From assembly GCF_036226925.1 (NCBI RefSeq), contig NZ_CP109031.1:6324001-6388000 (forward strand): a stretch of 64,000 nt of DNA, given 5' to 3'. Numbering within the stretch: position 1 is the stretch's first letter; each line of letters starts with the position of its first letter. The translations under genes and the position numbers were made by a program. Shown here piece by piece: positions 36,123 through 45,077 of this stretch. The notes below the pieces were generated by a model. The model did no database searches and was not told where the DNA came from. It saw only the letters and a list, made by a program, of their open reading frames with translations. Origin of the DNA: Streptomyces sp. NBC_00659 (GTDB taxonomy: Bacteria; Actinomycetota; Actinomycetes; Streptomycetales; Streptomycetaceae).

Positions 36123-39100
36123 ATGCGAGCACCGGTGCAGAAGACGCGGCCGAGGCGCACAGGCAAGAAGACGGCCTCCAACTCCACAGAGGGTGGCGCC
36201 GTCGGCGACGCCACCGGCTCCACGGGCCGGGGCAGGACCGCCCATGTACGCAACCGGCTGATCGTGGCCGTGGCGGTCGTCGCGGCCGCCATCGCCGGAG
36301 CCGGCGCGCCCATGGTCCTGTCGGCCTCACAGCAACTGAACGATTCCCAGAATCTGGTGACGCTCGCCCAGCGCACCCAGCAGGCGCTGACCCTGGCGCA
36401 CGCGCTGGCCGACGAGCGCGACGAGGTCACCTCCTACGTCGCCGCCGGCAGGCCCAAGGCCAAGGCGCCCTCCGAGCGGCGCAGCGCCCTGGTCGACCGG
36501 CAGGTCGACGAGCTGCGCGCGGACGCGGACGCCCCCGCCGCGCTGCTCGAGGACCTCGACGGCATCCCGACACTCAGGCGATCGGCGCTCACCGGGAAGA
36601 GCTCCGCCCTGGAGGCGCACCAGGCGTACTCCGGCGCCATCGCCGAACTCCACGCACTCGCCGAGGACCTGGCCGACCGGATGCCGCCGCGCGCGGGCGC
36701 CGGTTCGCACGCCCTCGCCGAGCTGGACACCGCCGTCCAGCAGTCCGCCGCGGCCCGCGGACTGCTCCTGGCGGCCCTCGGCATCCCGCACACCACCCAG
36801 AGCGTCTACAACCCGGTCACGGGTCTGACGAGCACCACGAACACCTCGTCGGCCGCCGACGCCAAGCAGCGCGACGCGCTGAGCGCCGCCGCCCAGCAGG
36901 CGCGCCTCCGCTCCGACGCGGCCATCGCGGACTTCCGCGAGACCGCGCCCAAGCAGGCCGTGACGTCGTACGACTCCACGGTCACCGGCCCCGACGTCGG
37001 CTCCGCGGACAAGTACCTGGCCAACCTCACCGCGCAGCCGAAGCTCTCGGACTCCGCGCTCGGCACCGGCGTCAAGAAGCTCGACGCCGCCCTGTCGGCC
37101 CGGATCGAGCTGATGCGCGGAGCCGAGGCCTCCCTCAACGACCACCGCACCAAGAACGTCGAAGCGCTGCGGGACGACGACGTCACCGCGCTGGAGCTCC
37201 GCGTCACCCTGCTCGGCGTCCTGATGCTGGTCGCCGCCGGCATGACGATGGCCATGGCCCGCAGCCTGACCAGGCCACTCGCCGTCCTGCGGCTCGGCTC
37301 GGCCCGGCTCGCCGCCGACCCGGCCTCCGGAGAACCGGTCAAGTTCACCGGCCGCAACGACGAGTTCGCCCAGGTCGTCCGCTCCGTCAACGCACTGCAC
37401 GCGCACGCCACCGGTCTGCACGAGCGGATCGCCACCCTCGAGAGCGACCGCAAGCACCTCGTCGGCCAGCGCCAGCAGATGGCCGACGAGCGCGACCGGC
37501 TGCGCTCCGAACTCGCCGAGGCGGCGGCCAACCTGGAGCAGGTGCGCGGCACCATCCACAGCACCTTCGTGAACCTCGCGCTGCGCACCCTCGGCCTCGT
37601 CGAGCGCCAGCTCGGCGTGATCGAGGGCCTGGAGGAGCGCGAGCAGGACCCGGACCGCCTCTCCACCCTCTTCAAGCTCGACCACTTCGCCACCGTCATG
37701 CGGCGGCACAGCGAGAACCTCCTCGTTCTCGCGGGCGCCGAGCACGTCCAGCACCACGCGGGCCCGGTCCCGCTCGTCGACGTCGCCCGTGCCTCGGTCA
37801 GCGAGATCGAGCGGTACGAACGGGTGCGGATCGCCGCGCTGCCCCCGCACGCGCACATCGCCGGGTTCGCCGCCGACGACCTCAGCCACCTGGTGGCCGA
37901 ACTCCTGGAGAACGCCACCTCGTTCTCGCCGCCCGACGTGCCCGTCGAGCTCTCCGGCTGGCTGCTGGAGAGCGGTGACGTGATGCTCTCCGTGCAGGAC
38001 GAGGGCATCGGCATGACCGACGACCGGATGAGGCACCTCAACGCCCGCCTCTCCGAGTTCGACCCGGAGGACACGTACGACCAGGAGAGCGGCGAGGGAC
38101 TCGGGCTCGGCCTGTACGTCGTGGCCCGGCTCGCCCACCGGCACGGTGTACGGGTGAAGCTGCGAGAGCAGAAGCAGGGCGGGGTGGCCGCCGTGGTCGT
38201 CCTCCCGAAGGCGCTGCTCGCCGCCGCCCCCGCGTCCACCGTCCCCGCCTCCGTCAGGCTCGCCGGCGGAGCCCCCGCGGTGGCCCTGCCGGGCGCGGAC
38301 GCCGAGGCCAACTCCAACGTGCTGCGCGGCCGTTCGATCCTGCGCGCCTCGGTCGTGGCCTCGGCCGATGCCGAGGACCCGCTGATCGCGGCGGCCGAGG
38401 CGGCCATCGAGGAGTCCGCCACCGAACCGGAGGCGGTGCCCGAGCGGACGCAGGCTTCCGGGTCCGGGCCGGCCGTGCAGGCTCCGGTCATCCCGGCGCC
38501 CCGTGAGCCCGAGCCGGAGCTCACCTCCGAGACGACGATGGAGCTGCTCCTCCCGGAGCTCGCCCCGCAGGCCCCCGCGCAGGACGCCGCCGAGGAACCG
38601 GCCGCCATGGCCGCCACAGCCGTCACCACGGGGACGGCCGACGCACCCGGCCCCGGATCCCCCGAGCCGGCCCAGGCCCTCGCCGGGGACACGACGACCG
38701 CACGCCCGGACACGACGACCACGCGCGCGGACACCACGCCCGCCGGTGTCACGGAGACCGCCTCCCGCACGGACGGGACGGCCCCCGGTGTCACACAGAC
38801 CGCGTCCGACCCCCGTGTACCGGCCGCGGAGCGCACTCCGGCGGCGGACGTCCCCCAGGGAACGGCCACCGAGGCACTCGCGGGGTCCGCGGCCGACACC
38901 CCGGCCGCAGGTCCGGCAGCCGCCGACCCGTACGCCATCGGCCCCGACGACCACGAGCGTGTTCCCGACGAACACCCCAGGGTCACCGACAAGGGCCTGC
39001 CCAAACGCACACCGAAGATCTCCGCCCCCGCGACCGCACCGCGCCCCCGCGTGGGCGGCGTGGACGCCGACGCACTGCGCCGCAGGCTCGGCGGGTTCCA

Positions 39101-39299
39101 CCGGGGCGCGATCGAGGGCCGACGCGATGTGGAGGCCGAGATCGCGGACCGGACGGCGGAGACCCCCACGCCCGAAGGACAGACCCCGCCGGCCCCCGCA
39201 CCCGCACACGCGCCCGCAGGACCCGCGTCCACCGATCACCGGACCGGCGCACAGGACGTAGAAGCATCGGGGGGCACAGCCGAGGAGGCAAGCAGTTGA
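36123..39299 (+). CDS. Conservon sensor kinase with nitrate/nitrite-sensor-type region (CvnA-like)
   Basis: This 1058-residue membrane kinase heads the conservon. After a basic N-terminus comes TM1 (RLIVAVAVVAAAIAGAGAPM), an extracytoplasmic helical sensor of about 280 residues similar to nitrate/nitrite-sensing (NIT) domains (TLAHALADERDEVTSYVAAG), TM2 (LELRVTLLGVLMLVAAGMTM), a HAMP, a coiled helix (DRKHLVGQRQQMADERDRLR), and an atypical HisKA region LFKLDHFATVMRRHSENLLV. The ATPase domain has LVAELLENATSFSPPDVPVE, VQDEGIGMTDDRM and EGLGLGLYVVARLAHRHGV. A disordered Ala/Pro/Thr tail of about 330 residues follows. ATG 36123 precedes a basic stretch and TM1; a ribosome site is weak. The stop overlaps the next start. 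Confidence 0.92.
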   Translation: MRAPVQKTRPRRTGKKTASNSTEGGAVGDATGSTGRGRTAHVRNRLIVAVAVVAAAIAGAGAPMVLSASQQLNDSQNLVTLAQRTQQALTLAHALADERDEVTSYVAAGRPKAKAPSERRSALVDRQVDELRADADAPAALLEDLDGIPTLRRSALTGKSSALEAHQAYSGAIAELHALAEDLADRMPPRAGAGSHALAELDTAVQQSAAARGLLLAALGIPHTTQSVYNPVTGLTSTTNTSSAADAKQRDALSAAAQQARLRSDAAIADFRETAPKQAVTSYDSTVTGPDVGSADKYLANLTAQPKLSDSALGTGVKKLDAALSARIELMRGAEASLNDHRTKNVEALRDDDVTALELRVTLLGVLMLVAAGMTMAMARSLTRPLAVLRLGSARLAADPASGEPVKFTGRNDEFAQVVRSVNALHAHATGLHERIATLESDRKHLVGQRQQMADERDRLRSELAEAAANLEQVRGTIHSTFVNLALRTLGLVERQLGVIEGLEEREQDPDRLSTLFKLDHFATVMRRHSENLLVLAGAEHVQHHAGPVPLVDVARASVSEIERYERVRIAALPPHAHIAGFAADDLSHLVAELLENATSFSPPDVPVELSGWLLESGDVMLSVQDEGIGMTDDRMRHLNARLSEFDPEDTYDQESGEGLGLGLYVVARLAHRHGVRVKLREQKQGGVAAVVVLPKALLAAAPASTVPASVRLAGGAPAVALPGADAEANSNVLRGRSILRASVVASADAEDPLIAAAEAAIEESATEPEAVPERTQASGSGPAVQAPVIPAPREPEPELTSETTMELLLPELAPQAPAQDAAEEPAAMAATAVTTGTADAPGPGSPEPAQALAGDTTTARPDTTTTRADTTPAGVTETASRTDGTAPGVTQTASDPRVPAAERTPAADVPQGTATEALAGSAADTPAAGPAAADPYAIGPDDHERVPDEHPRVTDKGLPKRTPKISAPATAPRPRVGGVDADALRRRLGGFHRGAIEGRRDVEAEIADRTAETPTPEGQTPPAPAPAHAPAGPASTDHRTGAQDVEASGGTAEEASS

Positions 39300-39799
39300 C
39301 CGCGACCAGTACCTTCGGCCTGAGCAGCGAAGCACGTAACCTGCACTGGCTGCTGACCAATCTCGTCGAGGAGGTGCCCGGCCTCCAGTCGGTCGCGGTC
39401 GTCTCCTCCGACGGCCTGCTCCTGCTCTCCTCCGACCCCGGCCACAACGCCGAGGCGAGGACGGCCGACAGCGTCAAACCGAAGGGCCCCAAGGGCTCCG
39501 CGGCCGACCTCGCCACCATCGTCTCCGGCATCGGCAGCCTCACCCTCGGCGCCGCCAAGCTGATGGACAACGGCGGCGTCAAGCAGACCATGGTCGCGAT
39601 GGACGAGGGCAGCCTCTTCGTCATGGCGATCAGCGACGGCTCGCTGCTCGGGGTGCACGGCGCCGCGGACTGCGACATGAGCGTCGTGGCGTACCACATG
39701 GCGCTCTTCGTCGGCCGGGCCGGACATGTCCTGACCCCCGAGCTGCGCATCGAGCTCCGAAAATCCCTCGAGGCCGACGCTTCCGGGAGTGCCGGATGA
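39296..39799 (+). CDS. Roadblock/LC7 domain protein (CvnB-like)
   Basis: The 167-residue protein has the roadblock/LC7 fold: LHWLLTNLVEEVPGLQSVAV, VSSDGLLLLSSDPGHNA and KQTMVAMDEGSLFVMAISDG. Such proteins act with small GTPases, often as activating partners, and the GTPase is encoded two genes downstream. The start is TTG at 39296, overlapping the kinase stop (TTGA), with GGAGG about ten bases upstream. The non-canonical start and overlap suggest tight translational coupling. A later ATG would delete the first conserved helix. Confidence 0.93.
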   Translation: MTATSTFGLSSEARNLHWLLTNLVEEVPGLQSVAVVSSDGLLLLSSDPGHNAEARTADSVKPKGPKGSAADLATIVSGIGSLTLGAAKLMDNGGVKQTMVAMDEGSLFVMAISDGSLLGVHGAADCDMSVVAYHMALFVGRAGHVLTPELRIELRKSLEADASGSAG

Positions 39800-40206
39800 C
39801 CGCGTCGAACGGCGTCAAGAAGCTCCCGGTGCGCGGCGGCGACCGCAAGCCCGCCCGCGTACGCCCCTATTCGCTCACCGGTGGACGTACACGCTTCGGC
39901 CACGTCCTGCTGGTGGAGACGTTCGTGGCCGCGCTGGAGGCCCCGGAGGCGCGCAAGGAGCTGACCAACGGCTCGCTCACCACCCGGGTCATGCCCGAGA
40001 TGCGGGCCATCGTCGAACTCTGCCGCCGGATGCGTACGGTGGCAGAGATCGCCGCTCTCCTCACGATGCCGCTCGGAGTGGTCCGGGTGCTTCTGAGCGA
40101 CCTGGCGGACCAGGGAAAGATCCGCGTGTACGGAACAGGTCACGGCCCGGGACAGCCGGACCGCGCTCTGCTGGAAAGGGTGCTGAGTGGACTCCGCCGT
40201 CTCTGA
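39796..40206 (+). CDS. DUF742 protein (CvnC-like)
   Basis: This 136-residue protein is the third conservon component. It has the family pattern VRPYSLTGGRTRFGHVLLVE followed by a winged-helix-like region (EMRAIVELCRRMRTVAEIAA, LLTMPLGVVRVLLSDLADQG, KIRVYGTG). ATG 39796 overlaps the preceding stop by four bases (ATGA) and the reading frame overlaps the next gene by 20 bases. DUF742 proteins are thought to interact with the kinase and GTPase; whether they bind DNA is not settled. Confidence 0.92.
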   Translation: MTASNGVKKLPVRGGDRKPARVRPYSLTGGRTRFGHVLLVETFVAALEAPEARKELTNGSLTTRVMPEMRAIVELCRRMRTVAEIAALLTMPLGVVRVLLSDLADQGKIRVYGTGHGPGQPDRALLERVLSGLRRL

Positions 40207-40825
40207 CGCCGAACCTGGCGTCGCCCCCCTCCTCGACGAAGAGGAGAACCTGAAGGCCTGGCAGACGGACCGCACGCGCGCGCCGATCGCCACGAAGATC
40301 GTGGTGGCCGGAGGCTTCGGCGCCGGCAAGACCACCCTCGTCACATCCGTCTCGGAGATCACGCCTCTCCAGACGGAGGCGCTGATGACGCAGGCCAGCG
40401 AGGAGACCGACGACCTCACGGGTACGCCGGACAAGCTGACCACCACCGTGGCCATGGACTTCGGGCGCATCACGCTCGACGACGACCTGGTGCTCTACCT
40501 CTTCGGCACGCCGGGCCAGCAGCGGTTCTGGTTCATGTGGGACGACCTGGTGCGCGGCGCGATCGGCGCGGTGGTCCTCGCCGACACCCGCCGACTCTCG
40601 GACTGCTTCCCGGCGCTCGACTACTTCGAGAGCTGCGGACTGCCGTACGTCGTCGCCGTCAACCACTTCGACGGCAGCGACGAGTTCGAGCCCGACGACG
40701 TGCGCGAAGCACTCACCGTGCCTTCACACATACCTGTCATGATCATGGACGCGCGCCGCCGGATCTCGGTCGTCGAGACCCTGCTCGCACTCGTCGGCCA
40801 CGCGCTCGAAGTCAGCCCCGAATAG
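40187..40825 (+). CDS. Conservon small GTPase, MglA/Ras-like (CvnD-like)
   Basis: The 212-residue GTP-binding protein has G1 (P-loop) GGFGAGKTTL, a G2 Thr in the following loop, G3 LFGTPGQQRFW (DxxG variant with Gly-Gln), and an NxxD-like G4 in VAVNHFDGSDEF. The fourth conservon gene usually encodes such a GTPase, and it works with the roadblock protein as a switch controlling development or secondary metabolism in Streptomyces. GTG 40187 lies inside the end of the DUF742 gene (20-base overlap). Between it and the flavoprotein gene is only a 31-base gap with AGGAGAAG. Confidence 0.94.
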   Translation: MDSAVSDAEPGVAPLLDEEENLKAWQTDRTRAPIATKIVVAGGFGAGKTTLVTSVSEITPLQTEALMTQASEETDDLTGTPDKLTTTVAMDFGRITLDDDLVLYLFGTPGQQRFWFMWDDLVRGAIGAVVLADTRRLSDCFPALDYFESCGLPYVVAVNHFDGSDEFEPDDVREALTVPSHIPVMIMDARRRISVVETLLALVGHALEVSPE

Positions 40826-40856
40826 GGACGCCCGAGTCCTAGGAGAAGCAACCCGC

Positions 40857-42110
40857 ATGCGGAAGATACTCGTCGTGGGAGCCGGCCAGTCCGGACTCCA
40901 ACTCGCCCTCGGACTCCAGTCGCACGGGTACGAGGTCACCCTGATGTCGAACCGGACGGCGGACGAGATCCGTTCCGGCCGGGTCATGTCGACGCAGTGC
41001 ATGTTCGACACGGCGCTCCAGCACGAGCGCGATCTTCAGCTGAACTTCTGGGAGTCCCAGGCCCCGAAGATCGAAGGGCTCGGGGTCTCCGTCGCCGTCC
41101 CCGGCTCCTTCGACCCGGGCCCCTCGCAGCGTGCCATCGACTGGGTCGGCAAGCTCGACGGCTACGCGCAGTCGGTCGACCAGCGGGTCAAGATGGCGGG
41201 CTGGATGGAGACGTTCGCGCAGCGCGGCGGCCAACTGGTCATCCACGGTGCCGCGGTCTCCGACCTCGACTACTTCTCCCGCGCCTACGACCTGGTGCTC
41301 GTCTCGGCGGGCAAGGGCGAACTCGTCTCCATGTTCGGCCGTGACGCCTCCCGCTCCCCGTACGCCGAGCCGCAGCGCGCCCTCGCGGTGTCCTACGTGC
41401 ACGGCCTGGGCCCGCGCCCGGAGCACCCGGACTACGACGCGGTCCGCTGCAACCTGGTCCCCGGTGTCGGCGAGCTCTTCATCATGCCGACGCTCACCAC
41501 CTCGGGACGCGCGGACATCCTCTTCTGGGAGGGCATTCCCGGCGGCCCGCTCGACGTCTTCAACGGCGTCAAGGACCCCGCCGAGCACCTCTCCCTGACC
41601 CTGGAACTCATGGAGCGGTTCACGCCCTGGGAGTACGCGCGCGCCACCAACGTCGAACTGACCGACGCGGGCGGCACGTTGTCCGGACGGTACGCCCCCA
41701 CCGTCCGCAACCCGATCGGCCGGCTGCCCGGCGGCGGACTGGTCCTCGGCGTCGCCGACGTCGTCGTGGCCAACGACCCGATCACCGGCCAGGGTTCCAA
41801 CTCGGCATCCAAGTGCGCCGCCGCCTACCTCGCCTCGATCGTCGAGCAGGGCGACAAGCCCTTCGACGAGGAATGGATGCAGGCGACGTTCGACCGCTAC
41901 TGGGACACCGCGCAGCACGTCACCAAGTGGACCAACGCGATGCTGGGCGTCCCGCCGGAGCACGTGCTCAACCTGATCGGAGCGGCGGGCCAACTCCCGC
42001 CCGTGGCAGACCGGTTCGCCAACGGCTTCAACAACCCGGCCGACTTCGAGAACTTCTTCTACGACCCCGAGAAGACGGGCGCGTACCTGGCGTCGGTCAC
42101 CGGGGCCTGA
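40857..42110 (+). CDS. Styrene/indole monooxygenase-like FAD-binding oxidoreductase
   Basis: The 417-residue protein resembles StyA, the FAD-dependent epoxidase of two-component styrene monooxygenases. It begins with the Rossmann motif MRKILVVGAGQSGLQLALGL, then VTLMSNRTADEIRSGRVMST, and has the second FAD region VLGVADVVVANDPITGQGSN near residue 300. A StyB-type flavin reductase is not encoded nearby, so it would need a reductase from elsewhere. It follows the conservon GTPase by 31 bases with a good ribosome site (AGGAGAAG) and is probably in the same operon. Conservons often end in an oxidoreductase such as a P450; here a flavoprotein takes that position. Substrate is unknown. Confidence 0.9.
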   Translation: MRKILVVGAGQSGLQLALGLQSHGYEVTLMSNRTADEIRSGRVMSTQCMFDTALQHERDLQLNFWESQAPKIEGLGVSVAVPGSFDPGPSQRAIDWVGKLDGYAQSVDQRVKMAGWMETFAQRGGQLVIHGAAVSDLDYFSRAYDLVLVSAGKGELVSMFGRDASRSPYAEPQRALAVSYVHGLGPRPEHPDYDAVRCNLVPGVGELFIMPTLTTSGRADILFWEGIPGGPLDVFNGVKDPAEHLSLTLELMERFTPWEYARATNVELTDAGGTLSGRYAPTVRNPIGRLPGGGLVLGVADVVVANDPITGQGSNSASKCAAAYLASIVEQGDKPFDEEWMQATFDRYWDTAQHVTKWTNAMLGVPPEHVLNLIGAAGQLPPVADRFANGFNNPADFENFFYDPEKTGAYLASVTGA

Positions 42111-42124
42111 CGGTCTCAAGGTCC

Positions 42125-42154
42125 GCCGCCCGGCCCTCACCCGCGCCGGGCGGC
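42125..42154 (+). terminator. Hairpin after the conservon operon
   Basis: A perfect 10-bp stem (GCCGCCCGGC at 42125-42134 with GCCGGGCGGC at 42145-42154) has a 10-base loop, 14 bases after the flavoprotein stop. It lacks a T tract. Confidence 0.55.
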
Positions 42155-42196
42155 GACAGGCCTCACCCGTCCGCCGGCGGCTACGTCCGCCGACGG

Positions 42197-42619
42197 CTAG
42201 TCGCAGCCGGGCGGGTTCTTCCTGGCCGGCACGAATTGCAGCGTGGGCATCCCGGCCGCGTCGAAGTTCGCGGTGTCCGGGCCGATCAGGGTCATATAGC
42301 CGGCGAGCGTCTGGGTGTACCGCGAGGGTTTCTTCCCCCGGACCTGCTCGACACCGGGGAAGACCGTGTCGAGGACCCACCAACGCCCGCCGAACCTGGC
42401 CCACTTGATCCCGCAGTGCGTATAGAGGTCGTACGGGTACGGCTTGTGCTGCACGGGCTTGGCGGGCCCTTCCTTCCAGTGGCCCCCTTCGGCGGTGCGG
42501 GCGGGCAGGGTGGGGCCGCGGTACCCCTCGGCGGCCGGGGTGTCGGTCGGGGACGAGCAGCCGGTGAGCATCAGCCCGGCGCTCAGGAGCAGGACGGCGG
42601 TTCGGTGCGATGTCTTCAT
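42197..42619 (-). CDS. Small secreted lipoprotein, hypothetical
   Basis: This 140-residue protein has a short basic N-terminus, a hydrophobic stretch and the lipobox LMLTGC (Cys at about residue 20), so it is predicted to be anchored outside the membrane. The mature part is Trp/Tyr/Gly-rich (CGIKWARFGGRWWVLDTVFP, RYTQTLAGYMTLIGPDTANF) with no family I can name with confidence. ATG 42619 has a weak ribosome-like TGGGAC. The frame continues upstream but with shadow-like composition. It lies between two convergent or parallel units and is 137 bases downstream of the NlpC/P60 stop. Confidence 0.8.
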   Translation of the reverse strand: MKTSHRTAVLLLSAGLMLTGCSSPTDTPAAEGYRGPTLPARTAEGGHWKEGPAKPVQHKPYPYDLYTHCGIKWARFGGRWWVLDTVFPGVEQVRGKKPSRYTQTLAGYMTLIGPDTANFDAAGMPTLQFVPARKNPPGCD

Positions 42620-42756
42620 GGTCCCAGGACGCACGAGGTTCGCGGTCCGTTCGATTCCGGCAGGACGCAGAGCATCCGGCCCGGCGAAACGGGTCCCGCC
42701 TCCCGCCCGTCCGGGACCGGAGCCGGTCCCATCTCCCGCCCGTCCGGGAGCTTCCA

Positions 42757-43914
42757 CTACCTCGGTGCGGTCACCGGAGCGGCCGAGGCGTAACCCTCGT
42801 CGGATCCGTCCGTGGCGCTCTCGGGAAACTCCGGCGGCGTGTAGTGGCGCAAGGGCTCCCCGTCCGGGTCCGGGCGTACGGCACCCAGCAGCGGGTTGGC
42901 CGCGATGGGGGACACCTTGATCCTCGCCCCCGGCCGCGGGGCCTGCACCACCATCCCCTCGCCGAGGTAGAGGGCGACGTGCGTGGCCTCGGGGAAGTAG
43001 ATCACCAGATCACCGGGACGCAGCTTGTCCAGCGGGACTCTCGGAAGCTCGGCCCACTGGTCCTGGCTGGTGCGCGGGATGGACCGGCCGGCCCGCTCCC
43101 AGGCCTGTGACGTCAGCCCCGAGCAGTCAAAGGTCTTCGGCCCCTCCGCACCCCACTCGTACGGCTTCCCGATCTGCTCGACGGCGTAGCGCAACGCCTC
43201 CTCGCCCTCCCGCGTGGGCGGCCGCACGCTGCTGAGGGCGCCGGACGCCATGATCTTCTTCTGGGCCGTGTCCGTTCCCGACTTCTCCACCCGGTCCAGT
43301 TCGGCGATCTGTTCCGCGGTCAGGGAGGCGAGCAGCCGCTGTACGTCGTCGAGACGCTCGCGCACCTCGTCCCGCTCCTTCTGTCGGCGTGCGGCGAGGG
43401 AGAGCTGTGCGTCCAGCGCCTTGCGGGCCGCGCGCGCGAGCCCGTCGGCCTGCTTCTCGCGGCCCGTGAACCGCCGCACGGTCTGGGCCCGCTCCAGCGA
43501 CAACTGCCCGATCAGGTGCCCCTGGTCGAGGGCGTGCTGCGGATCCCGGGCGAGCAGCAGCCGTACGTACGGGGAGATCTCGCCCCCGCTCTGGTACTGC
43601 TGCCGGGCCAGCCGTCCGGCGGCGACCCGGCTGTCCTCCAGCGACAGACGGGCCCTGGCGAGGCGGGCATCGAGCCCGGCGACCTCCGCGCGCTGCTTCT
43701 TCAGTTTCTCGGCGGTCCCGTTGTACGTCTCGGTGGCGCGTTCGGCGTCCCGGTAGAGCCGCTGAAGTTCCGTCAGCAACGAGGTGACGGACCGCTGGGC
43801 GCCGGTGCCGGAGGCCGGGCCGGGCTCGGGGGCGGCCACCGCGGGCGTGGAGGGGAGGAGCGCCCCGACCGCCACCGCCGCCGTACAGACCAGACGCAGA
43901 AGCCTTCCTGACAT
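42757..43914 (-). CDS. Secreted NlpC/P60 peptidoglycan hydrolase with coiled-coil domain
   Basis: The 385-residue protein is a D,L-endopeptidase-type cell wall hydrolase. A signal peptide (MSGRLLRLVCTAAVAVGALL to VAA) is followed by a long alpha-helical coiled coil (about residues 45-230, for example ERATETYNGTAEKLKKQRAE), typical of RipA-like or CwlO-like proteins. The catalytic NlpC/P60 domain has YEWGAEGPKTFDCSGLTSQA with nucleophile Cys in FDCSGL, and the His in ATHVALYLGEGMVV. The start at 43914 follows GGAGGTGA, a near-perfect ribosome site. It cuts peptide cross-links during growth or division; its coiled coil may inhibit or target the catalytic domain. Confidence 0.93.
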   Translation of the reverse strand: MSGRLLRLVCTAAVAVGALLPSTPAVAAPEPGPASGTGAQRSVTSLLTELQRLYRDAERATETYNGTAEKLKKQRAEVAGLDARLARARLSLEDSRVAAGRLARQQYQSGGEISPYVRLLLARDPQHALDQGHLIGQLSLERAQTVRRFTGREKQADGLARAARKALDAQLSLAARRQKERDEVRERLDDVQRLLASLTAEQIAELDRVEKSGTDTAQKKIMASGALSSVRPPTREGEEALRYAVEQIGKPYEWGAEGPKTFDCSGLTSQAWERAGRSIPRTSQDQWAELPRVPLDKLRPGDLVIYFPEATHVALYLGEGMVVQAPRPGARIKVSPIAANPLLGAVRPDPDGEPLRHYTPPEFPESATDGSDEGYASAAPVTAPR

Positions 43915-44023
43915 GCCGTCACCTCCGTTGCCGGGGTGGCCGGTCCGCCACCCGTTTCGCACCGGCAGGATCGGGCCGCCGCATCCCGGGCGCGCGCCGG
44001 AAGAGCGCTTCGGCCCAAGAAAG

Positions 44024-44341
44024 TCACTCGTCGGCGTTGCCGCCCGGCGTGGCGCCGCCGCCCTCGTCCTTGTGCGTGCCCGGGGACCAGGGCAGCTTGA
44101 ACCGGCGCTCCGACGCGTCGCCCTCGGGGGCGTACTCGTACTTCCACCCCTGATGCAGACCGAGCCGCTTGCTGGTGGCCGCCTGGACACGCCGGTAGAC
44201 CAGAACGGTGGACTTGCCGCCGTCCGGGTCGGGCACCGGGATCCGGTACGTCTTCGGCGGGTGGCCGGTGATCCCGAGCAGGACCGGCAGGACGCGCCCG
44301 TCCAGCGGGCCGCCGACAAAGGGGGTGTCTTCGCTCTTCAC
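44024..44341 (-). CDS. Hypothetical protein downstream of TetR gene
   Basis: This 105-residue protein is unknown to me. It contains FVGGPLDGRVLPVLLGITGH, then GGKSTVLVYRRVQAATSKRL and a C-terminal low-complexity Gly/Asp tail. A GTG at 44341 gives the N-terminus VKSEDTPFVG; the longer frame from 44380 overlaps the TetR gene end by 29 bases. It is 10 bases after the TetR stop and on the same strand, so it may be expressed with it. Confidence 0.65.
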   Translation of the reverse strand: MKSEDTPFVGGPLDGRVLPVLLGITGHPPKTYRIPVPDPDGGKSTVLVYRRVQAATSKRLGLHQGWKYEYAPEGDASERRFKLPWSPGTHKDEGGGATPGGNADE

Positions 44342-44351
44342 CGGACCAGTG

Positions 44352-45077
44352 TCACAGCAGGTGGCCCGCATTCTCGACAACGGGCAGCACCCGCCGGACC
44401 AGCGCCCCCGCGATGCCGTCGGGGCGCTCCATCGCGAGCGCGGCCCGGACCACCGCGGCGGTCTGCGGATCGCTCCCGGCGCTCGCCGCGAGCGCCGCCG
44501 TGAACTGCTCGACGAGCCAGTCCCGCAACTCGTCCAGCGGCGGTTCCTTGTCCTCGTCGAGCCAGATCAGCGAGGCGGCCTCCACGGCCGTGATCCACAT
44601 CCGGACGGTCATCCGCAGCCGGGGCCCGGGATCCTTCACCGCCAGATGATCGAGAATGTGCTCCGCGGCGGCCCGGCGGACTCCGTCGACTATGGCCGTG
44701 GTCCGCGAGGTCTCGATGACGCTGCCGCCCTGGAGCAGAGCGCTGAATCCGGCGTCGTGCTGGTCCACGAACGCGAGGTACCGGTCGAGGGCCCGGGACA
44801 GCCGCTCGGTCAGCGGCCCCTCCGGGGGCTCCGCGAAGCACTGCTCCAGCTCCTCGGCGGCGGACCGCAGGGCAGCCTCGTACAACTGCTGCTTGCCGCC
44901 GGGGAAATACCGGTACACGAGCGGCCGCGACACCCCGGCCGCCTCCGCCACATCGTCCAGCGAGACCTCCTCGGGCACCCGCTGGGCGAACAGGGACAGC
45001 GCGGCTTCGAGCAGCTGACTGCGCCGCTCCTCGACACTGAGCCGACGGTAAGCGGGGGTGGAAGCCTGCGAGGTCAT
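44352..45077 (-). CDS. TetR-family transcriptional regulator
   Basis: The 241-residue regulator has the TetR HTH at residues 13-60 (RSQLLEAALSLFAQRVPEEV, SLDDVAEAAGVSRPLVYRYF, PGGKQQLYEAALRSAAEEL) and a helical ligand-binding C-domain. ATG 45077 gives the standard length. It lies 365 bases downstream of the AurF-like gene on the same strand. A GCTTG-TCAG-CAAGC palindrome in the gap between the two diiron protein genes is a candidate operator, by position only. Its inducer is unknown. Confidence 0.92.
   Translation of the reverse strand: MTSQASTPAYRRLSVEERRSQLLEAALSLFAQRVPEEVSLDDVAEAAGVSRPLVYRYFPGGKQQLYEAALRSAAEELEQCFAEPPEGPLTERLSRALDRYLAFVDQHDAGFSALLQGGSVIETSRTTAIVDGVRRAAAEHILDHLAVKDPGPRLRMTVRMWITAVEAASLIWLDEDKEPPLDELRDWLVEQFTAALAASAGSDPQTAAVVRAALAMERPDGIAGALVRRVLPVVENAGHLL

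Noticed and set aside
36327..39335. Long minus-strand frames opposite the conservon kinase
   Set aside because: They are antisense to the HATPase and NIT-type regions and have no start signal.
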